From assembly GCF_000003815.2 (NCBI RefSeq), contig NC_049992.1:18447745-18511744 (forward strand): DNA of 64,000 nt, given 5' to 3'. This document shows positions 36,401 to 54,758 of the stretch, one piece after another. How positions within the stretch are numbered: the stretch's first letter is position 1; each line of letters opens with the position of its first letter. Source of the DNA: Branchiostoma floridae (lineage: Eukaryota; Chordata; Leptocardii; Amphioxiformes; Branchiostomatidae). Made by a program: the position numbers and the translations under genes. The notes under the pieces are model-generated. The model was not told where the DNA came from. It was given only the letters and a program-made list of their open reading frames with translations, and searched no databases.

Positions 36401-36538
36401 CCTGACGTTGGAGACAACAAGTATTCTCAACTCCTTGACTTGCGGAGAGAAGTGGCCTACAACCTGGCTCTTATCTACAGTGGCAGTGGATCCAAGAACT
36501 TGGCTAAGATGCTGTTAGATAAGTATTGTGTTGTGTAG
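18413..36538 (+). CDS. GTF3C3: General transcription factor 3C polypeptide 3 (TFIIIC tau131/TFIIIC102 subunit)
   Basis: Sixteen exons join in phase: 18413-18994, 19696-19797, 20424-20616, 22179-22288, 22921-23053, 24699-24872, 26010-26198, 26795-26899, 27234-27371, 28070-28179, 28866-29043, 30426-30592, 31557-31742, 33546-33762, 35189-35260 and 36348-36538. They give 948 residues (human 886). The protein is a TPR scaffold of TFIIIC, which binds the A/B boxes of tRNA genes and recruits TFIIIB for RNA polymerase III. Matching family blocks include LRGLMGEANLRFARGK, VYEEKGDMERSLQF, AAHLNPQDPEEWVKLAEVSL, EDMGDLYLDIAEAYVDVGEY, RYNLAAVWLRYAECLNALG, EDARHHRFCLRLM and YYNVGRALHQIG. The acidic N-terminus holds two YLxGxxSFxEF motifs (residues 19-29 and 128-138), followed by a basic RKGRKRPKRRR stretch. 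The start is the first ATG of the frame (GCATGG context). Several introns contain duplicated exon-boundary segments. Confidence 0.95.
19050..19600. mobile_element. tRNA-derived SINE interrupted by a foldback
   Basis: The left part has a polymerase III B-box-like GGGTTCGAATCC at about 19097, then CTTGGGAAAGGCACTTTTAC and GGTGAAAATGAGTACCT, matching the SINEs at 29650 and 34620. From about 19289 to 19532 a foldback (AAGCCTTCTCACATTAGTTAGG ... complement) is inserted. SINE-like sequence (AGAGTAGGGGTCCTTCCTGG) resumes after it. It lies in GTF3C3 intron 1. Confidence 0.65.
20519..21625 (+). repeat. Eight-copy array of the GTF3C3 exon 3 / intron 3 boundary
   Basis: The first copy is the real 3' end of exon 3 plus the first bases of intron 3. 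Seven further copies of 130-147 bp follow, starting near 20661, 20801, 20948, 21095, 21240, 21378 and 21508. Each keeps the coding block for EEWVKLAEVSLEQNNISQAI and a donor AAAG|GTGCTTGTAG. No copy has its own acceptor. Spacing of 147 bp between some copies keeps the frame open across them, but from the genuine exon the frame stops at 20699. Confidence 0.9.
21635..21981. mobile_element. MITE with CTCAGGCTTTTAGC termini
   Basis: Terminal inverted repeats CTCAGGCTTTTAGC (21635) and GCTAAAAGCCTGAG (to 21981) bound a 347 bp non-coding element in GTF3C3 intron 3, just after the exon 3 array. It is related to 14771-15108, with a further fragment near 11290-11345. Confidence 0.7.
22256..22560 (+). 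repeat. Six-copy array of the GTF3C3 exon 4 / intron 4 boundary
   Basis: Units of about 51 bp start near 22256, 22306, 22357, 22408, 22459 and 22508. The first is the genuine end of exon 4 (AAGGCTCTGGAGGGGTATCA, then CAGATACTAAAG|GTAAC). Each later copy is preceded by an AG (TTCACAG or TTCATAG), and most keep AAAG|GT, so several units look like about 33 bp mini-exons with both splice signals. The last copies have lost the donor. Confidence 0.88.
23071..23510 (-). mobile_element. 3' end of a non-LTR retrotransposon (LINE)
   Basis: On the minus strand it encodes a reverse-transcriptase C-terminal tail (ERVYQFCTSNMVDDEVHF, then a Cys and Tyr-Ala-Asn-Asp-Arg), the C..C..DDE.HF..C..Y...R pattern of CR1/L2-like elements. 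It ends in a (TTCA)n tail, seen on the plus strand as GATGAATGAATGAATGAA at 23071. It is 5' truncated and in GTF3C3 intron 5. Confidence 0.65.
24097..24674 (+). mobile_element. Internally deleted mariner transposon
   Basis: The ends CGAGGGGCGGTCAATAGG and the complementary CCTATTGACCGCCCCTCG-like right end are flanked by TA on both sides, as for Tc1/mariner. An open frame from 24280 encodes the transposase N-terminal helix-turn-helix (CRAVIRFLYLKGRTPKKTF ... PRPGRPSS). It then jumps at about 24510 to a C-terminal piece (RCPELHQTMGEMHNSGWFL) with the whole DDD catalytic core missing, so it is non-autonomous. The right end is only 24 bp upstream of GTF3C3 exon 6. Confidence 0.88.
24890..25131. 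mobile_element. MITE with TTAACCCTTAAACTGCCA termini
   Basis: Inverted ends TTAACCCTTAAACTGCCA and TGGCAGTTTAAGGGTTAA enclose a 242 bp element that starts 18 bp after the donor of GTF3C3 exon 6. An internal hairpin (GATATATCC / GGATATATC) surrounds 25060. Confidence 0.75.
25510..25947. mobile_element. Long foldback MITE with AACACCCTCCAG termini
   Basis: Arms of about 150 bp starting AACACCCTCCAGATTAATTT are inverted copies of each other. The centre holds repeats of CAGAATTCTG/GAGAATTCTG. The right end lies about 60 bp upstream of the GTF3C3 exon 7 acceptor. Confidence 0.8.
26355..26508. mobile_element. MITE with TACTGTAAATG termini
   Basis: Inverted ends TACTGTAAATG and CATTTACAGTA, with internal blocks AAGTTCGCGAGGATTTAATT and ATTAATCCACTGCGAAC. 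It is the same family as 47691-47895, in GTF3C3 intron 7. Confidence 0.75.
27412..27790 (+). repeat. Duplicated GTF3C3 exon 9 3' part followed by an 18-20 bp minisatellite
   Basis: The segment from 27412 to about 27545 repeats 27255-27388 almost exactly: most of exon 9 (SYAKVVEMAPSHLGARLSL onward), its donor GAAG|GTCAGAGG and the start of the intron. The downstream intron continues as diverged repeats of AGGTCAGAGGTCATACATT to about 27790. The repeat unit is the donor-proximal intron sequence itself, so both arrays probably share one origin. The copy has no acceptor. Confidence 0.85.
29065..29650. other. Intron 11 sequence with GCGATT-rich block
   Basis: From 29065 to 29250 there are repeated short motifs (AACGCGATTTAATCGCG, ATATGCGTGTA, ATATGCGTGAAA) that look like an old repeat or hairpin element. 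The rest shows no exon or known element. Confidence 0.3.
29660..29955 (+). mobile_element. tRNA-derived SINE
   Basis: The head GTGTGGGGCAGTCGGCAGGG resembles a polymerase III A box, and GTTCTGGGTTCGAATCC at about 29721 a B box. The body CTTGTGCCCTTGGGAAAGG, GGTGAAAATGAGTACCT and GGGGTCCTTCCTGG is shared with SINEs at 19050, 34620 and (reverse) 53035. Inserted in GTF3C3 intron 11. Confidence 0.78.
29965..30370. mobile_element. Two-copy dispersed element (copy 1)
   Basis: Blocks CATACCTGTGACGCGAAAACG, ATACGGGTGTTCCGGACC, TCGAGTAAAT, CCGAATACGGC, GGGTGATACGGAATACACCG and GTGTTGTATTC occur in the same order here and at 60130-60600. The CATACCTG and GGTGGGTATG parts form an inverted pair. Class unknown; intronic in GTF3C3, about 60 bp before exon 12. 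Confidence 0.55.
31180..31277 (+). pseudogene. Decayed partial copy of GTF3C3 exon 13 with its acceptor side
   Basis: The sequence ATTGGTGTGTCCTAGAAGCT onward to ATGATTCTGAGTGTGTGCTG and CCTGAACAAGAA repeats 31500-31604, the end of intron 12 and first third of exon 13, with about one change in ten and without the TTTCAG acceptor. It breaks off into a TACATGTACAG repeat. It is not used in the inferred transcript. Confidence 0.75.
31800..32290. other. GTF3C3 intron 13, no gene seen
   Basis: An inverted pair GGTGGGGTCACA...CTGCATATATATGAGG (about 31762) and ATACATGTATACGC...TGTGACCCCACC (about 32047-32080) suggests an old MITE spanning about 31762-32080. I see no coding content. Confidence 0.35.
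32291..33004. mobile_element. CAGGGCTCGAAAT MITE with 5 bp target duplication, carrying a nested LINE
   Basis: The ends CAGGGCTCGAAATTCATTTT and ATTTCGAGCCCTG are flanked by ATATC on both sides. The interior has many GGTGCACC-type palindromic motifs. It is one of three such copies here (also 38259-38589 and 41015-41380). A LINE 3' end (about 32493-32860) is inserted in the middle. Confidence 0.85.
32493..32860 (-). mobile_element. LINE 3' end nested in a MITE
   Basis: On the minus strand it encodes KDSIEDEYHFLMICPCYDE and ERKKLLTMC, a typical CR1/L2-type reverse-transcriptase C-terminus, stops soon after, and ends in a (GACTT)n-like tail. The sister MITE at 38259-38589 lacks it, giving a natural empty site. 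The related tail at 39241-39600 shares the SCPD-IS--LGQYI-NA pattern. Confidence 0.7.
33852..34187. mobile_element. CAGGGTTCTA MITE with GATAG target duplication
   Basis: The ends CAGGGTTCTACCCAGGATTT and CTAGCTAGAACCCTG are flanked by GATAG on both sides. Repeats of TTTAGCGTAGTGG and its complement occur near both ends. It is in GTF3C3 intron 14. Confidence 0.8.
34264..34303 (+). pseudogene. Partial copy of GTF3C3 exon 14 donor region
   Basis: GCAGGGCATGTCTTTTCTAAGTACG and the bases after it repeat 33743-33780, which is the end of exon 14 (QGMSFL) and its donor. Only about 40 bp were copied, with one change (GTATG to GTACG). Confidence 0.75.
34625..35055 (+). mobile_element. tRNA-derived SINE with long tail region
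   Basis: The head GTGGCGCGATCGGCAGCACA and a degenerate B box (GAGTTCTAATCTGG) are followed by CTTGTGCCCTTGGGAAAGG and GGTGTAAATGAGTACCTAGC. The downstream part to the A-run at about 35046 may be the SINE body or a separate repeat. GTF3C3 intron 14. Confidence 0.6.
35431..36107. mobile_element. MULE-like MITE with long TIRs and 9 bp target duplication
   Basis: Arms of about 150 bp starting TAGCCTCCATAGCAGGCTCT are inverted copies. The 9 bp ACTAGACCC lies directly outside both ends (35422-35430 and 36108-36116). Long arms plus a 9 bp duplication are the hallmark of Mutator-like elements. The GC-rich centre encodes nothing I recognise. It lies in GTF3C3 intron 15. Confidence 0.85.
36127..36209. 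repeat. Hairpin, ~30 bp arms
   Basis: AGGACATAATTTTCTTTTAC and its complement GTAAAAGAAAATTCTTATGTCCT flank a short loop that includes ACAACCAG/CTGGTTGT. Probably a tiny foldback. Confidence 0.6.
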
Positions 36539-36794
36539 TGTCTTCATCTTGCTGAAGTACCTTTTTCCTCCAGTGTTTCACGGCAAAAAATGTCTCGAAC
36601 ATACATTGCAGAACTGTATGCCTCTACCTTTTCCCAACACGTTAACATTGCATTTACTTTTTTTTTTTGTATAAAGATTTGATATCAAGTTGTCAAGACT
36701 TGAAATCGTCTGTCATATGTTTAAGTACATGTATGACACTTACATGTATGTAATAGGAGATCTCAATGTTATAAAAAGAGAATATATTTTTTGT

Positions 36795-36800
36795 AATAAA
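36795..36800 (+). terminator. GTF3C3 polyadenylation signal
   Basis: This AATAAA lies 257 bp after the GTF3C3 stop codon and is the clearest signal in the 3' flank. A TGTTCTTGTTACATT stretch about 35 bp downstream could be the downstream element. Confidence 0.55.
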
Positions 36801-36879
36801 TACCACCTTGTGGTGTAAAAAGGATCAGATTGAATTGTTCTTGTTACATTACTTGTATGTTTTGTATGGAATATCTTTT

Positions 36880-37725
36880 AAACTAATACGCAATGCGATG
36901 TGCTATTTTGGTTCTTAAAGCTGGAGACTGGGGTTGTATGAGTTGCACGTAGGGGTGGGGTACTGGTACAGAAAATTCAGGTCCAGATTGGCTGCATGAA
37001 AACTTGTAAATGGGCGATACTTAAAACATTCTTGAGTTATCTAGTTAACACACACACAGGCACGAATGCACACGCACACATAAAGACTTGTGAAAATATC
37101 ACCCCCATGGATATTTCATGGAGGTAATTAAATCAAATCTCTCACAAATACGGGGCAACAAAAATGTGAAATCCGAACCACATCACTGTTTATTCCAGCT
37201 GCCGTGTGTCCTCAGCACCAGTTGAAGTAGTTTCTTTCTTAACTCGGGTATGAACGGGACATGTGCAACATGCTTGGATTCAAATCTCTTCAGATGTAAA
37301 GCTTATAATAGCACTATTTTTAATTTCATTGTCTCAGACAACAACACACACAGGGAAGACTACACAGAAGAAACTGAACTGACATTTGCAGCTTTCGGCA
37401 TGAATCATACATTATAATGTACATCTAATTAAGCGCTCAAGCTCTTCATAGTAACTAAATGCACACTTGGCATAACAAGTATAACATTTCCATCCATGAC
37501 TTACATTAAATTTGTATGGAGCAAGTAATGTACTTGACTAAAGAGCAGCGTCGTATTTTTTTTCTTTATTTGCTTAAGGGATATCCAACAGTCAAACTAC
37601 TACAACACCTTTTTCTTGCATTCTTATGATCACACTCAAAATGCAGTCTACTACATGTAGTTCTGAGAGCTTCATATGTGTACGTGTAACATTCACTGCA
37701 GTATAACTGTGGAAACGATAGTTGT
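36880..37725. other. Region between convergent GTF3C3 and enolase 3' ends
   Basis: This includes the enolase 3' UTR on the minus strand. The plus-strand TTTATT at about 37565 (AATAAA on the minus strand) is a candidate enolase polyadenylation signal about 160 bp past its stop. A CACACACAGGCACG stretch is at about 37050. No other gene seen. Confidence 0.4.
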
Positions 37726-48175
<10,450 letters not shown>

Positions 48176-48374
48176 GGTGGCTGGCTATTGGTGGCTTCTG
48201 CTGAATCAAAAACATACAGATGTAAATTGAATGTAAACAAAAGAAGGCTAGTCAGGGTATATGTACTATAGTACTAATACTTTATATATCATTTCTCAAT
48301 GTTCACATAGCTGAAGATTTCGATCCTAGGGCTGGCCCAACCTCTGACATGTTGTACTACACATGTGTATTATC

Positions 48375-48610
48375 TCCATCAAAAATGGAGATATAGTTTT
48401 GGGTGTGTCTGTCTGTCTGTGTGTCTGTCTGTGTGCCTGTCTGTTTGTGTTTCCAGATCTAGATATTTGTGGTCAGCATAACTCAAGAACCTCTGGATGG
48501 ATTTCCACGATATTAGGGCCCCCTGGTAATGTATTGTGACCTTGGTACTGCAGCAGATATTCTGTTTTTTGTATCTTTTGACCTGGGTGTGCTATGGTCT
48601 TGTTTGGATG
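48375..48610. repeat. Dispersed repeat with (TCTG)n tract
   Basis: ATGGAGATATAGTTTTGGG, a TGTCTGTCTGTC tract and CATAACTCAAGAACCTCTGG occur in the order seen, or its reverse, near 4590, 41405 and 58825. It is probably one mobile family. Upstream enolase intron. Confidence 0.5.
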
Positions 48611-48619
48611 GTTTTACAA

Positions 48620-49980
48620 AGCCGGTGGCACTGTGTATGAGGGACCTTCAGATGTGCCCAACCCCTACACGTAAAAAAAGATAACACTTATCGAGAAAAA
48701 CATGGGTGACCCGGTGTGCTTGGGTAAACATGCGAGCCATTGCAAAGCTGTATCACACTACAGTACAAGCTAACAAAAAAGCGAATCTGTCCTCAATTCG
48801 ATGTTCAGCTGCTTCACCAATTTCAGTAAAAAAATTGTTCTTTTGAGGAAAAAGAATACTGACACAATTCACACAAAGAACTTGTTGCTACTGTCTGTGT
48901 CATTGGTCTAGCCTAGAGCTCAAAATAGCAGTGATATGTTTTTACAGCCTTGTTGAGGGCAGGGGTTACTGGAGCTAGCGATTACAGTCTCACTAAGTTA
49001 TGACTGCAATGGTCTATAGACTATCTGTCATCAATAACAATTCATATGAGGAAAATTTCAATTCTTTTCAGATTAATTAATAGTCTTGATTAATGTTGGT
49101 ATTCACACTCTTATTTTTGAGGATCTTTCTATATGTTAATTCATTATATTGTTAGCATTCTGGTCCGTGCTCTTTTACAGGAACTACTTGTATGGTACAG
49201 CATTGGTACTACATATACATGACTGTGTAGTTACTGTTATACTAGTATGCTGGAGTGCAGCCAGTTTTTGGGCTACTGCAGGTTGTAAGTCAGCTTAAGT
49301 TTTAGATGTGACCAGCATCCAATTGTGGTCTATACTCCTTTAGAACTGAAATTAATACTGTCAAACATTTACAACTTAAGTTACAAGTGACTTCTTCTGC
49401 ATAAGGACCAGCTGGCAATGTGACCACTTTTTGGTGGTCCCTTTAATTATCTTTTTTACCTTTTTTAGTGACTGCCTGCTGGTTTTTAGTGTCCTCTCCA
49501 GTAGTCTTTTTGCTAATGGGTTGTTTTGATCCTTTTCCCTTTGCACTCATTAATTCAGAGGCCATGGTGTTAATTTTGTCATTGAATATGTCATGAACTT
49601 GAAGATCAGAAATTTTTGGACGGAAAGGGTAAATTTTTGTGTGTTCGTCCGAACAAGCAGATTTCCGTCCCAGGATGAATGGACAGGCCATAGTGGCAGC
49701 CCTGACTGTAGTTAGCATTTAGATGTAGATTTATTGAAATTGCACACTATGCAATACATCATGTCAAACCAAGTAGCTTACCTGATATTGGATGCCAACA
49801 TAGTTAGCATTACTGGGGTGTGAACTTGGAATTGGCTCAAATTTTCAAGATCGATACTCACTACAAGATTTGCATGAGGAAAATTGTTGTACATAGAAAG
49901 TAGCATATAGGACAAGGTCATGCGTCCACAAGCATATGACACCCTTCTCCCTGTAAATTGGCTCTGGGGGTATCATACAA
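48620..49980. other. Enolase 5' intron, no gene supported
   Basis: This is AT-rich intronic sequence. A 91-codon minus-strand open frame at 49443-49718 ends in a Lys-rich stretch, but has no splice or homology support. Nothing else recognised. Confidence 0.35.
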
Positions 49981-49984
49981 CGGG

Positions 49985-50437
49985 CAGGGTTCGAAATACA
50001 CATACTTAACTTGCAATTTGCATGTAATTTTTGAGATTTGCATGTAAAAATATTCTGAACTTGCAATCTTGCATGTTGAAAATACCTGGCCTATAGTGAA
50101 AAACTGAGGGATTAGACACCCTACTCTTAGACAGAACGACATATGGACGTCTTTCTTTTTCCTTCCTTGTTTGTTATTGAAATATTAAGTGGATATCTTT
50201 CCAAAATTTCAAGTTCGTCTATGTTTTTATGCGCCGATTTCTGTCAGTCAAAAGGGATAGAATGGGCAAAATTTTTATCAGTCCTGAGCAGCAAAATTCC
50301 ACCAAAGCATAGATGCTGGCTAAAAACATTGCAGTATAGACTAGTTGTATTTTGCATGTAAATTTTTCAAATTGCACGTAAAATTTTTGCCAACTTGCAA
50401 TTTTGCATGTAGCAAAAAAAAAGTATTTCGATCCCTG
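49985..50437. mobile_element. CAGGGTTCGAAAT element with AACGGG target duplication
   Basis: The ends CAGGGTTCGAAATACA and GTATTTCGATCCCTG are flanked by AACGGG on both sides. Near the ends are repeats of ACTTGCAATTTTGCATGTAA. The centre resembles part of the GCCAGCCTGAAATTT family (GGGCAAAATTTTTATCAGTCC, AGCAGCAAAATTCC), suggesting nesting or common origin. Confidence 0.8.
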
Positions 50438-50449
50438 AACGGGTATTTT

Positions 50450-51780
50450 AGGGCCCATTGTATGCTACCTCTAGGTTAGACATATGACAAGTCATAAAAA
50501 TTCCTGTTACACAGAGACAAAAGTTCCCATATAGTAAAATTCTCTTAAACACAAGCAGGGCAGTACTCACATCCAACGTTTCGATGTCTGGATCTGCTTT
50601 ATGGATGTTAGACTACAGACAAAAGGTGTCGTATGACCTCCATTGTATGACCAAAGAGGTCGGATACTCTCATTTGCAAATCAGGCTATACATGTAGACC
50701 ACGTAGGACTAGTACATACCATAAAAGGTACTGACTTAGATTAGCTTTTTTTTTCATATGCAACACCATGGCATGAATGTTCTTTGGTAACCCTGAACAC
50801 TGGCAATACTCCAGAATATAACTTATAAAGTTAAAATAGTAACTTGGGTCATAACTTACAGTTACTGTGTCATGGTTCATGGGTTTATTGGCAAAAAAGT
50901 GCTGAATGTCTAAATCCAATCCCTAACGTTTTATAGCTTGATTGATACATGTACAGCGCGTCTATTTTTGCAATTCAAAATAACATTATTAATAATTCTA
51001 ATATCTTCTGCCAATGCCAAGTAATAAAAACACAAAGTAAACTGCAACATCAGTGACGATTTTCAAAGTTCAAATTTCACAGTCCATCAGTACATTTGTG
51101 CAATTCTTTCTGTACTTTTGCATTTTTGCAATTGTGTGGATTTACCATTTCTTTCAAAATCCCAGCATTTTTCAATGTCACGTCCACTACATATGAATGC
51201 GGGCAGAAATTTATTTTATTTTGCATCGATCCAATTTGAACAAACAGAAACATCATAAACCTATATAAAGATATATAAGACTTGAACAAAAGTAGTATCA
51301 TAAGGTAGTAATGACAGAAGTAAGACATCTATTATCAATATCCAGTACTTTAAAAAAAAGCATAATTCAACATTTCTACATAGCAAAAGGGGAGGGGCCG
51401 AACATGCCGGCATGTAGTAACAACTGATCAGAACAAATATCTAACACGTTGTGGAATTCAGAAAGTATGGTCATCTTTTAAAGTTCTCTATTTTGTAGAG
51501 AATCTCTTAAATGTTGAAGACACAAACCGAGGTTGATGAATATTTTAACGTGCGGATCCGACGTGGTCTACGTGCAGCTATATTTTAGAAAGAGGTCACC
51601 TTCAAGTTTCACCTAACCGGCAAGGTACAGCTGATTTTATAATTCAAATTTCAGCTGAAATTCACATAGAAGAATGCTCAAATCTTTGCATAACCAAGGA
51701 AAATTGTTCAGCTAACGTTATAATCGTACGGTGTATTATATCATAGAGTTATAGAAGAGAAATTTGAGGAAGATTTGGGA
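50450..51780. other. Enolase 5' intron, nothing recognised
   Basis: AT-rich sequence with no exon, clear repeat or element that I could support. Confidence 0.35.
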
Positions 51781-51785
51781 CATAC

Positions 51786-51860
51786 CGTGAGACGAGAGCG
51801 CGGCGGCTGCTAGTGTCAGACTGGGCAAGATGGCGAGAGACAGTCACGTGACTAGCGGGA
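51786..51860 (-). promoter_or_regulatory. Probable enolase first exon and promoter with E-box
   Basis: On the minus strand a GC-rich stretch, CACTAGCAGCCGCCGCGCTC, ends CTCACG|GTATGT, a good donor at 51785. This fits the acceptor just before the enolase ATG. Immediately upstream is CACGTG (51845-51850), the E-box/HRE core recognised by Myc- and HIF-type factors, and GCCATCTTG (a YY1-like site, CAAGATGGC on plus). The exact start site is not determined. Confidence 0.5.
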
Positions 51861-51892
51861 CTCATTTGCATCCCAGGTCATTGACCTATGGT

Positions 51893-52105
51893 GTGCGTAT
51901 CTTCGAGCAGATGTGTGGTTGGGACGTTTCGTCCAGCAGATGTGTGCTATTTGAGGACTTTCTTCAAGCAGATATGTGGTTGGAGCGTTTCTTCAAGCAG
52001 ATGCGTGGTTGGGGCGTTTCTTCAAGCAGATATGTGGTTGGGCGTTTCTTTAACTTAGTTTAAGCAGATGCGTGGTTGGGACGCCTCACGAAGCAGATGT
52101 ATATG
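51893..52105. repeat. Minisatellite, ~33 bp unit
   Basis: About six units of CAGATGTGTGGTTGGGACG..TTTCTTCAAG type, with length variation, lie upstream of the likely enolase promoter. A TTTAACTTAG interruption is present near 52050. Confidence 0.75.
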
Positions 52106-52194
52106 CATATGGCTGTCATGAATCGTCTTCGAGCGAAAAATACACCAAGCTATAGCTAATCGTTCTATTACCCCTACAAAGGATATTGCAGGGT

Positions 52195-52520
52195 TGCGGA
52201 GGGTCCTTCAGCACTAAGGCTAGGGAGTGTACAGGGTAGTACACGGTGGGGGATGGTCCTTCAGCATATAAGCTGATATAAGGCTGGGGAGTGTACAGGA
52301 TAGTACATTGTGGGGAAGGGTCCTTCAGCACTAAGGCTAAGGAATGTGTAGAGGATACTAGTAGTACAGAACTGGAGAAGTCCCTTCAATACTATAGCTA
52401 GGGAGTGTACAGGCCTAGGACAGTACACATGGCATGGTGGTGGAAGGTCTTTCAGCATAAAGCTGGGGACTGTACAAAATAGAACAGGGAGTGAAGGGTC
52501 CTTCAGTATTAAGGTTTGTA
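52195..52520. repeat. Minisatellite, ~60 bp unit
   Basis: About six diverged units contain GGGTCCTTCAGCACTAAGGC and GGGAGTGTACAGG..AGTACA. It lies just beyond the 33 bp minisatellite. Confidence 0.75.
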
Positions 52521-53034
52521 CGTGGTCTTCAGTACGTGGTCTTCGTGCCTCTAAATGGAATAGTACCGGGCCGAGCCATTGGGGTACCGGGTCCTTTCGG
52601 CTTAGTTGTATCCCACTGCCATGGACTTCTCACGTATGAACTGCAAAGACATGAACTTTGTACTCTCCAAGCAGAGGTTAGGTTCCGACTGTTTTTTAAA
52701 ACTTTTTTTTAGTCGTTTTTATCGGGCTTTCCATTTTGTATTTTATCTTGCTGTGTCAAAACCTGTGAACTGTCCGTTAAGTTGTGCACATATCTCTATT
52801 TGATACGCCCACTCTTCTGTCAATATTAAAAATCATTTCGCTCCACTTTGCAGATATTGAATAATCATGGCTAACCAACATAACCTCACGTTTCACTTTT
52901 TCGATAAGAACTCTAGACTTGTCCATGTTTTAAGCTGTCTCTTGTCACATAATACATTTTTCAGTTTTTTTTTTTCCACAAAATTGTTGTTTGTCTATAA
53001 AGGTCTCTTGGAAGTGTAACCCTTTTTGGCTATA

Positions 53035-53285
53035 GGGCCAGTGGGTTGTAATCCACTTTGTCGCGGGCAAGGTATTGGAAAGCGTAGCCTAATACACTCC
53101 TTCTACTGCCTTTTACCGTCCCAACCAAAGTCAGGTACCCATTTTTACACCTGGGTGGAGTGAGGAAGGTCCTGCAAAGTGTCTTTCCCAAGGGCACAGG
53201 ATCGATGACCCGACAGGATTCGAACCCGGGACCAGTTGGTTCTGAGCAGAACACTCTGCCATTATGCCCCACGACCCCACAAGTT
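53035..53285 (-). mobile_element. tRNA-derived SINE, reverse orientation
   Basis: On the minus strand it reads GTGGGGTCGTGGGGCATAATGG, a B box GGTCCCGGGTTCGAATCC, CTTGGGAAAGACACTTTGC and AAAATGGGTACCTGAC. This matches the SINE family at 29660 and 34625. Confidence 0.75.
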
Positions 53286-53489
53286 TTGTAGCATTTAAGA
53301 CTTGGGAGGCCAGAATACATGTAACTTGCAAGTAACAGCTTACGTCACAGCATCATTCGCAACCGTTATGTGTTCTTCTCCCTGATTGGATGTCGTAGCC
53401 TCATCCGTCTGAAGTAACATCGGGTCCGATTGGTCTTGTTAAATACAATCCTTTTGCATAATTTCGCAACCCTTTTAAACGTGTAAACA

Positions 53490-53568
53490 ACTGCGCTTCT
53501 TCCTTTCGTGCTGGTCCCTTCGTATCAGCTACGTCCTGATTTCTCAGATTAGTCAACAATCAACCGAG
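53490..53568 (+). promoter_or_regulatory. Candidate non-coding first exon of the 56.7 kb gene
   Basis: A pyrimidine-rich start (CGCTTCTTCCTTTCGTGCTG) is followed by CAACCGAG|GTATGTGT, a strong donor. It would join in principle to the acceptor TTTCTAG at 56680, just before the ATG of the unrecognised gene. There is no other support. Confidence 0.25.
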
Positions 53569-53929
53569 GTATGTGTATTTCCCGTTTTTTGTCCATTTTT
53601 CTGTCTCTCCGTGTCCTTGGTAGGGTGCCCAAGGTCGTTGGAACCTTGTCATAAAATTGGAGGGAGCTACACGGATAATGAACACCTTGTAGACCGGTCA
53701 GGTCGCACCCTGGCTCAAAAACTGGGGGCCCATAGTCAGTCAGTCAAAGTTCGTCCCCTCGCCCCTCGCCATAGGGCGGCGCCCATCTCCATTTCAGTAG
53801 CCCTGGACCACACACTTTTGTGCAATCACTACAACAGGGGGCTAGACCTCTCGTAGTGGTGTGTGTTCAACTTCCATACACTTTTCCAAGTGCTGAGTGC
53901 TAAGCAGAGAAAGCAGCATGTACCATTTT

Positions 53930-54045
53930 TAAAGTCTTTGGTATGACTCGGCTGGGGATCGAACTCACGACCTACCGAATGCAAGGCGAACACTCTACCT
54001 ACTTGGCCATTGCACCGGTAATGAAATCCATACGCATATGAAACT
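53930..54045 (-). mobile_element. Second tRNA-like SINE head, reverse orientation
   Basis: On the minus strand TGCAATGGCCAAGTAGGTAG (A-box-like) is followed by GGTCGTGAGTTCGATCCCC (B box) at about tRNA spacing. It may extend left to about 53700. It differs from the 29660 family. Confidence 0.55.
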
Positions 54046-54213
54046 GCCATCGCATAGCAAATAGTAGGCGGCGCAGTGGTTGAGAAATTAGTAGTTTAGT
54101 TGGTTTTGTTTTTTTTTTTCAGCCCGGGACATATGTATCGGTGTAGTTTGCTATGTGAGTCGGAATTGGAGCAGAACTATTTTAATTGACAGAATCCGTT
54201 ATCGTACTATACA

Positions 54214-54758
54214 CATGCCCGTAGCCAGGGGGGGTTCGGGGGGTTCGGAAGAACCCCCCCACTCGCTCAAAAGGTCCGCTTTTTCAGGATCGAAGGTCCA
54301 CTTTTTCATGTCCAAGATTTTTTTTTCAAAGGCATGACTGATTTGCATTTTTCCTTGATAGACATTTCAGCCAATCGTAGTAAGTCTATCAGCAAAATTT
54401 GCCCCAGAAAGTGCAGGAAATGGCTTTTCAGAGGGTCCAGATTTCAAAATTTCCCCGGACCTCCATTGCGACGCCTCACGCCTTTGGTGTCGGACATGGT
54501 GAAAATATGTCGAGGGAGTTGGCCTCAAAGCCTTGTCCTTTAATAGAAATTCCATTAAACTTCGCAAGCGATTTTTGACGGTCAAAATGCAGGAAATGGC
54601 GTTTCAGAGGGTCAAAATTTCATTTTTTCCGGGGGAGCATGCCCCCGGACCCCCCTAGGTACCTCACGCCTTCGGCGTGAGTCTCGCGCCTGCGGCGCTC
54701 GATGGTCCCACATTTACTAAAAAGAACCCCCCCAACCGAAATCCTGGCTACGGGCATG
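54214..54758. mobile_element. MITE with CATGCCCGTAGCCAGG termini
   Basis: The ends CATGCCCGTAGCCAGG and CCTGGCTACGGGCATG are exact inverted copies, each followed inward by a run of G or C and GTTCGG / CCGAA. Two internal copies of GCAGGAAATGGC..TTTCAGAGGGTC are present. No transposase. Confidence 0.88.

Noticed and set aside
49443-49718. 91-codon minus-strand frame with Lys-rich end in the enolase 5' intron
   Set aside because: It has no repeat of family motifs, no phase-compatible neighbours and no recognisable homology. Parts resemble dispersed repeat ends (CAGGGCTGCC).
53611-53856. 81-codon plus-strand frame
   Set aside because: It lies in sequence leading into the reverse SINE at 53930-54045, with no splice support or recognisable domain.
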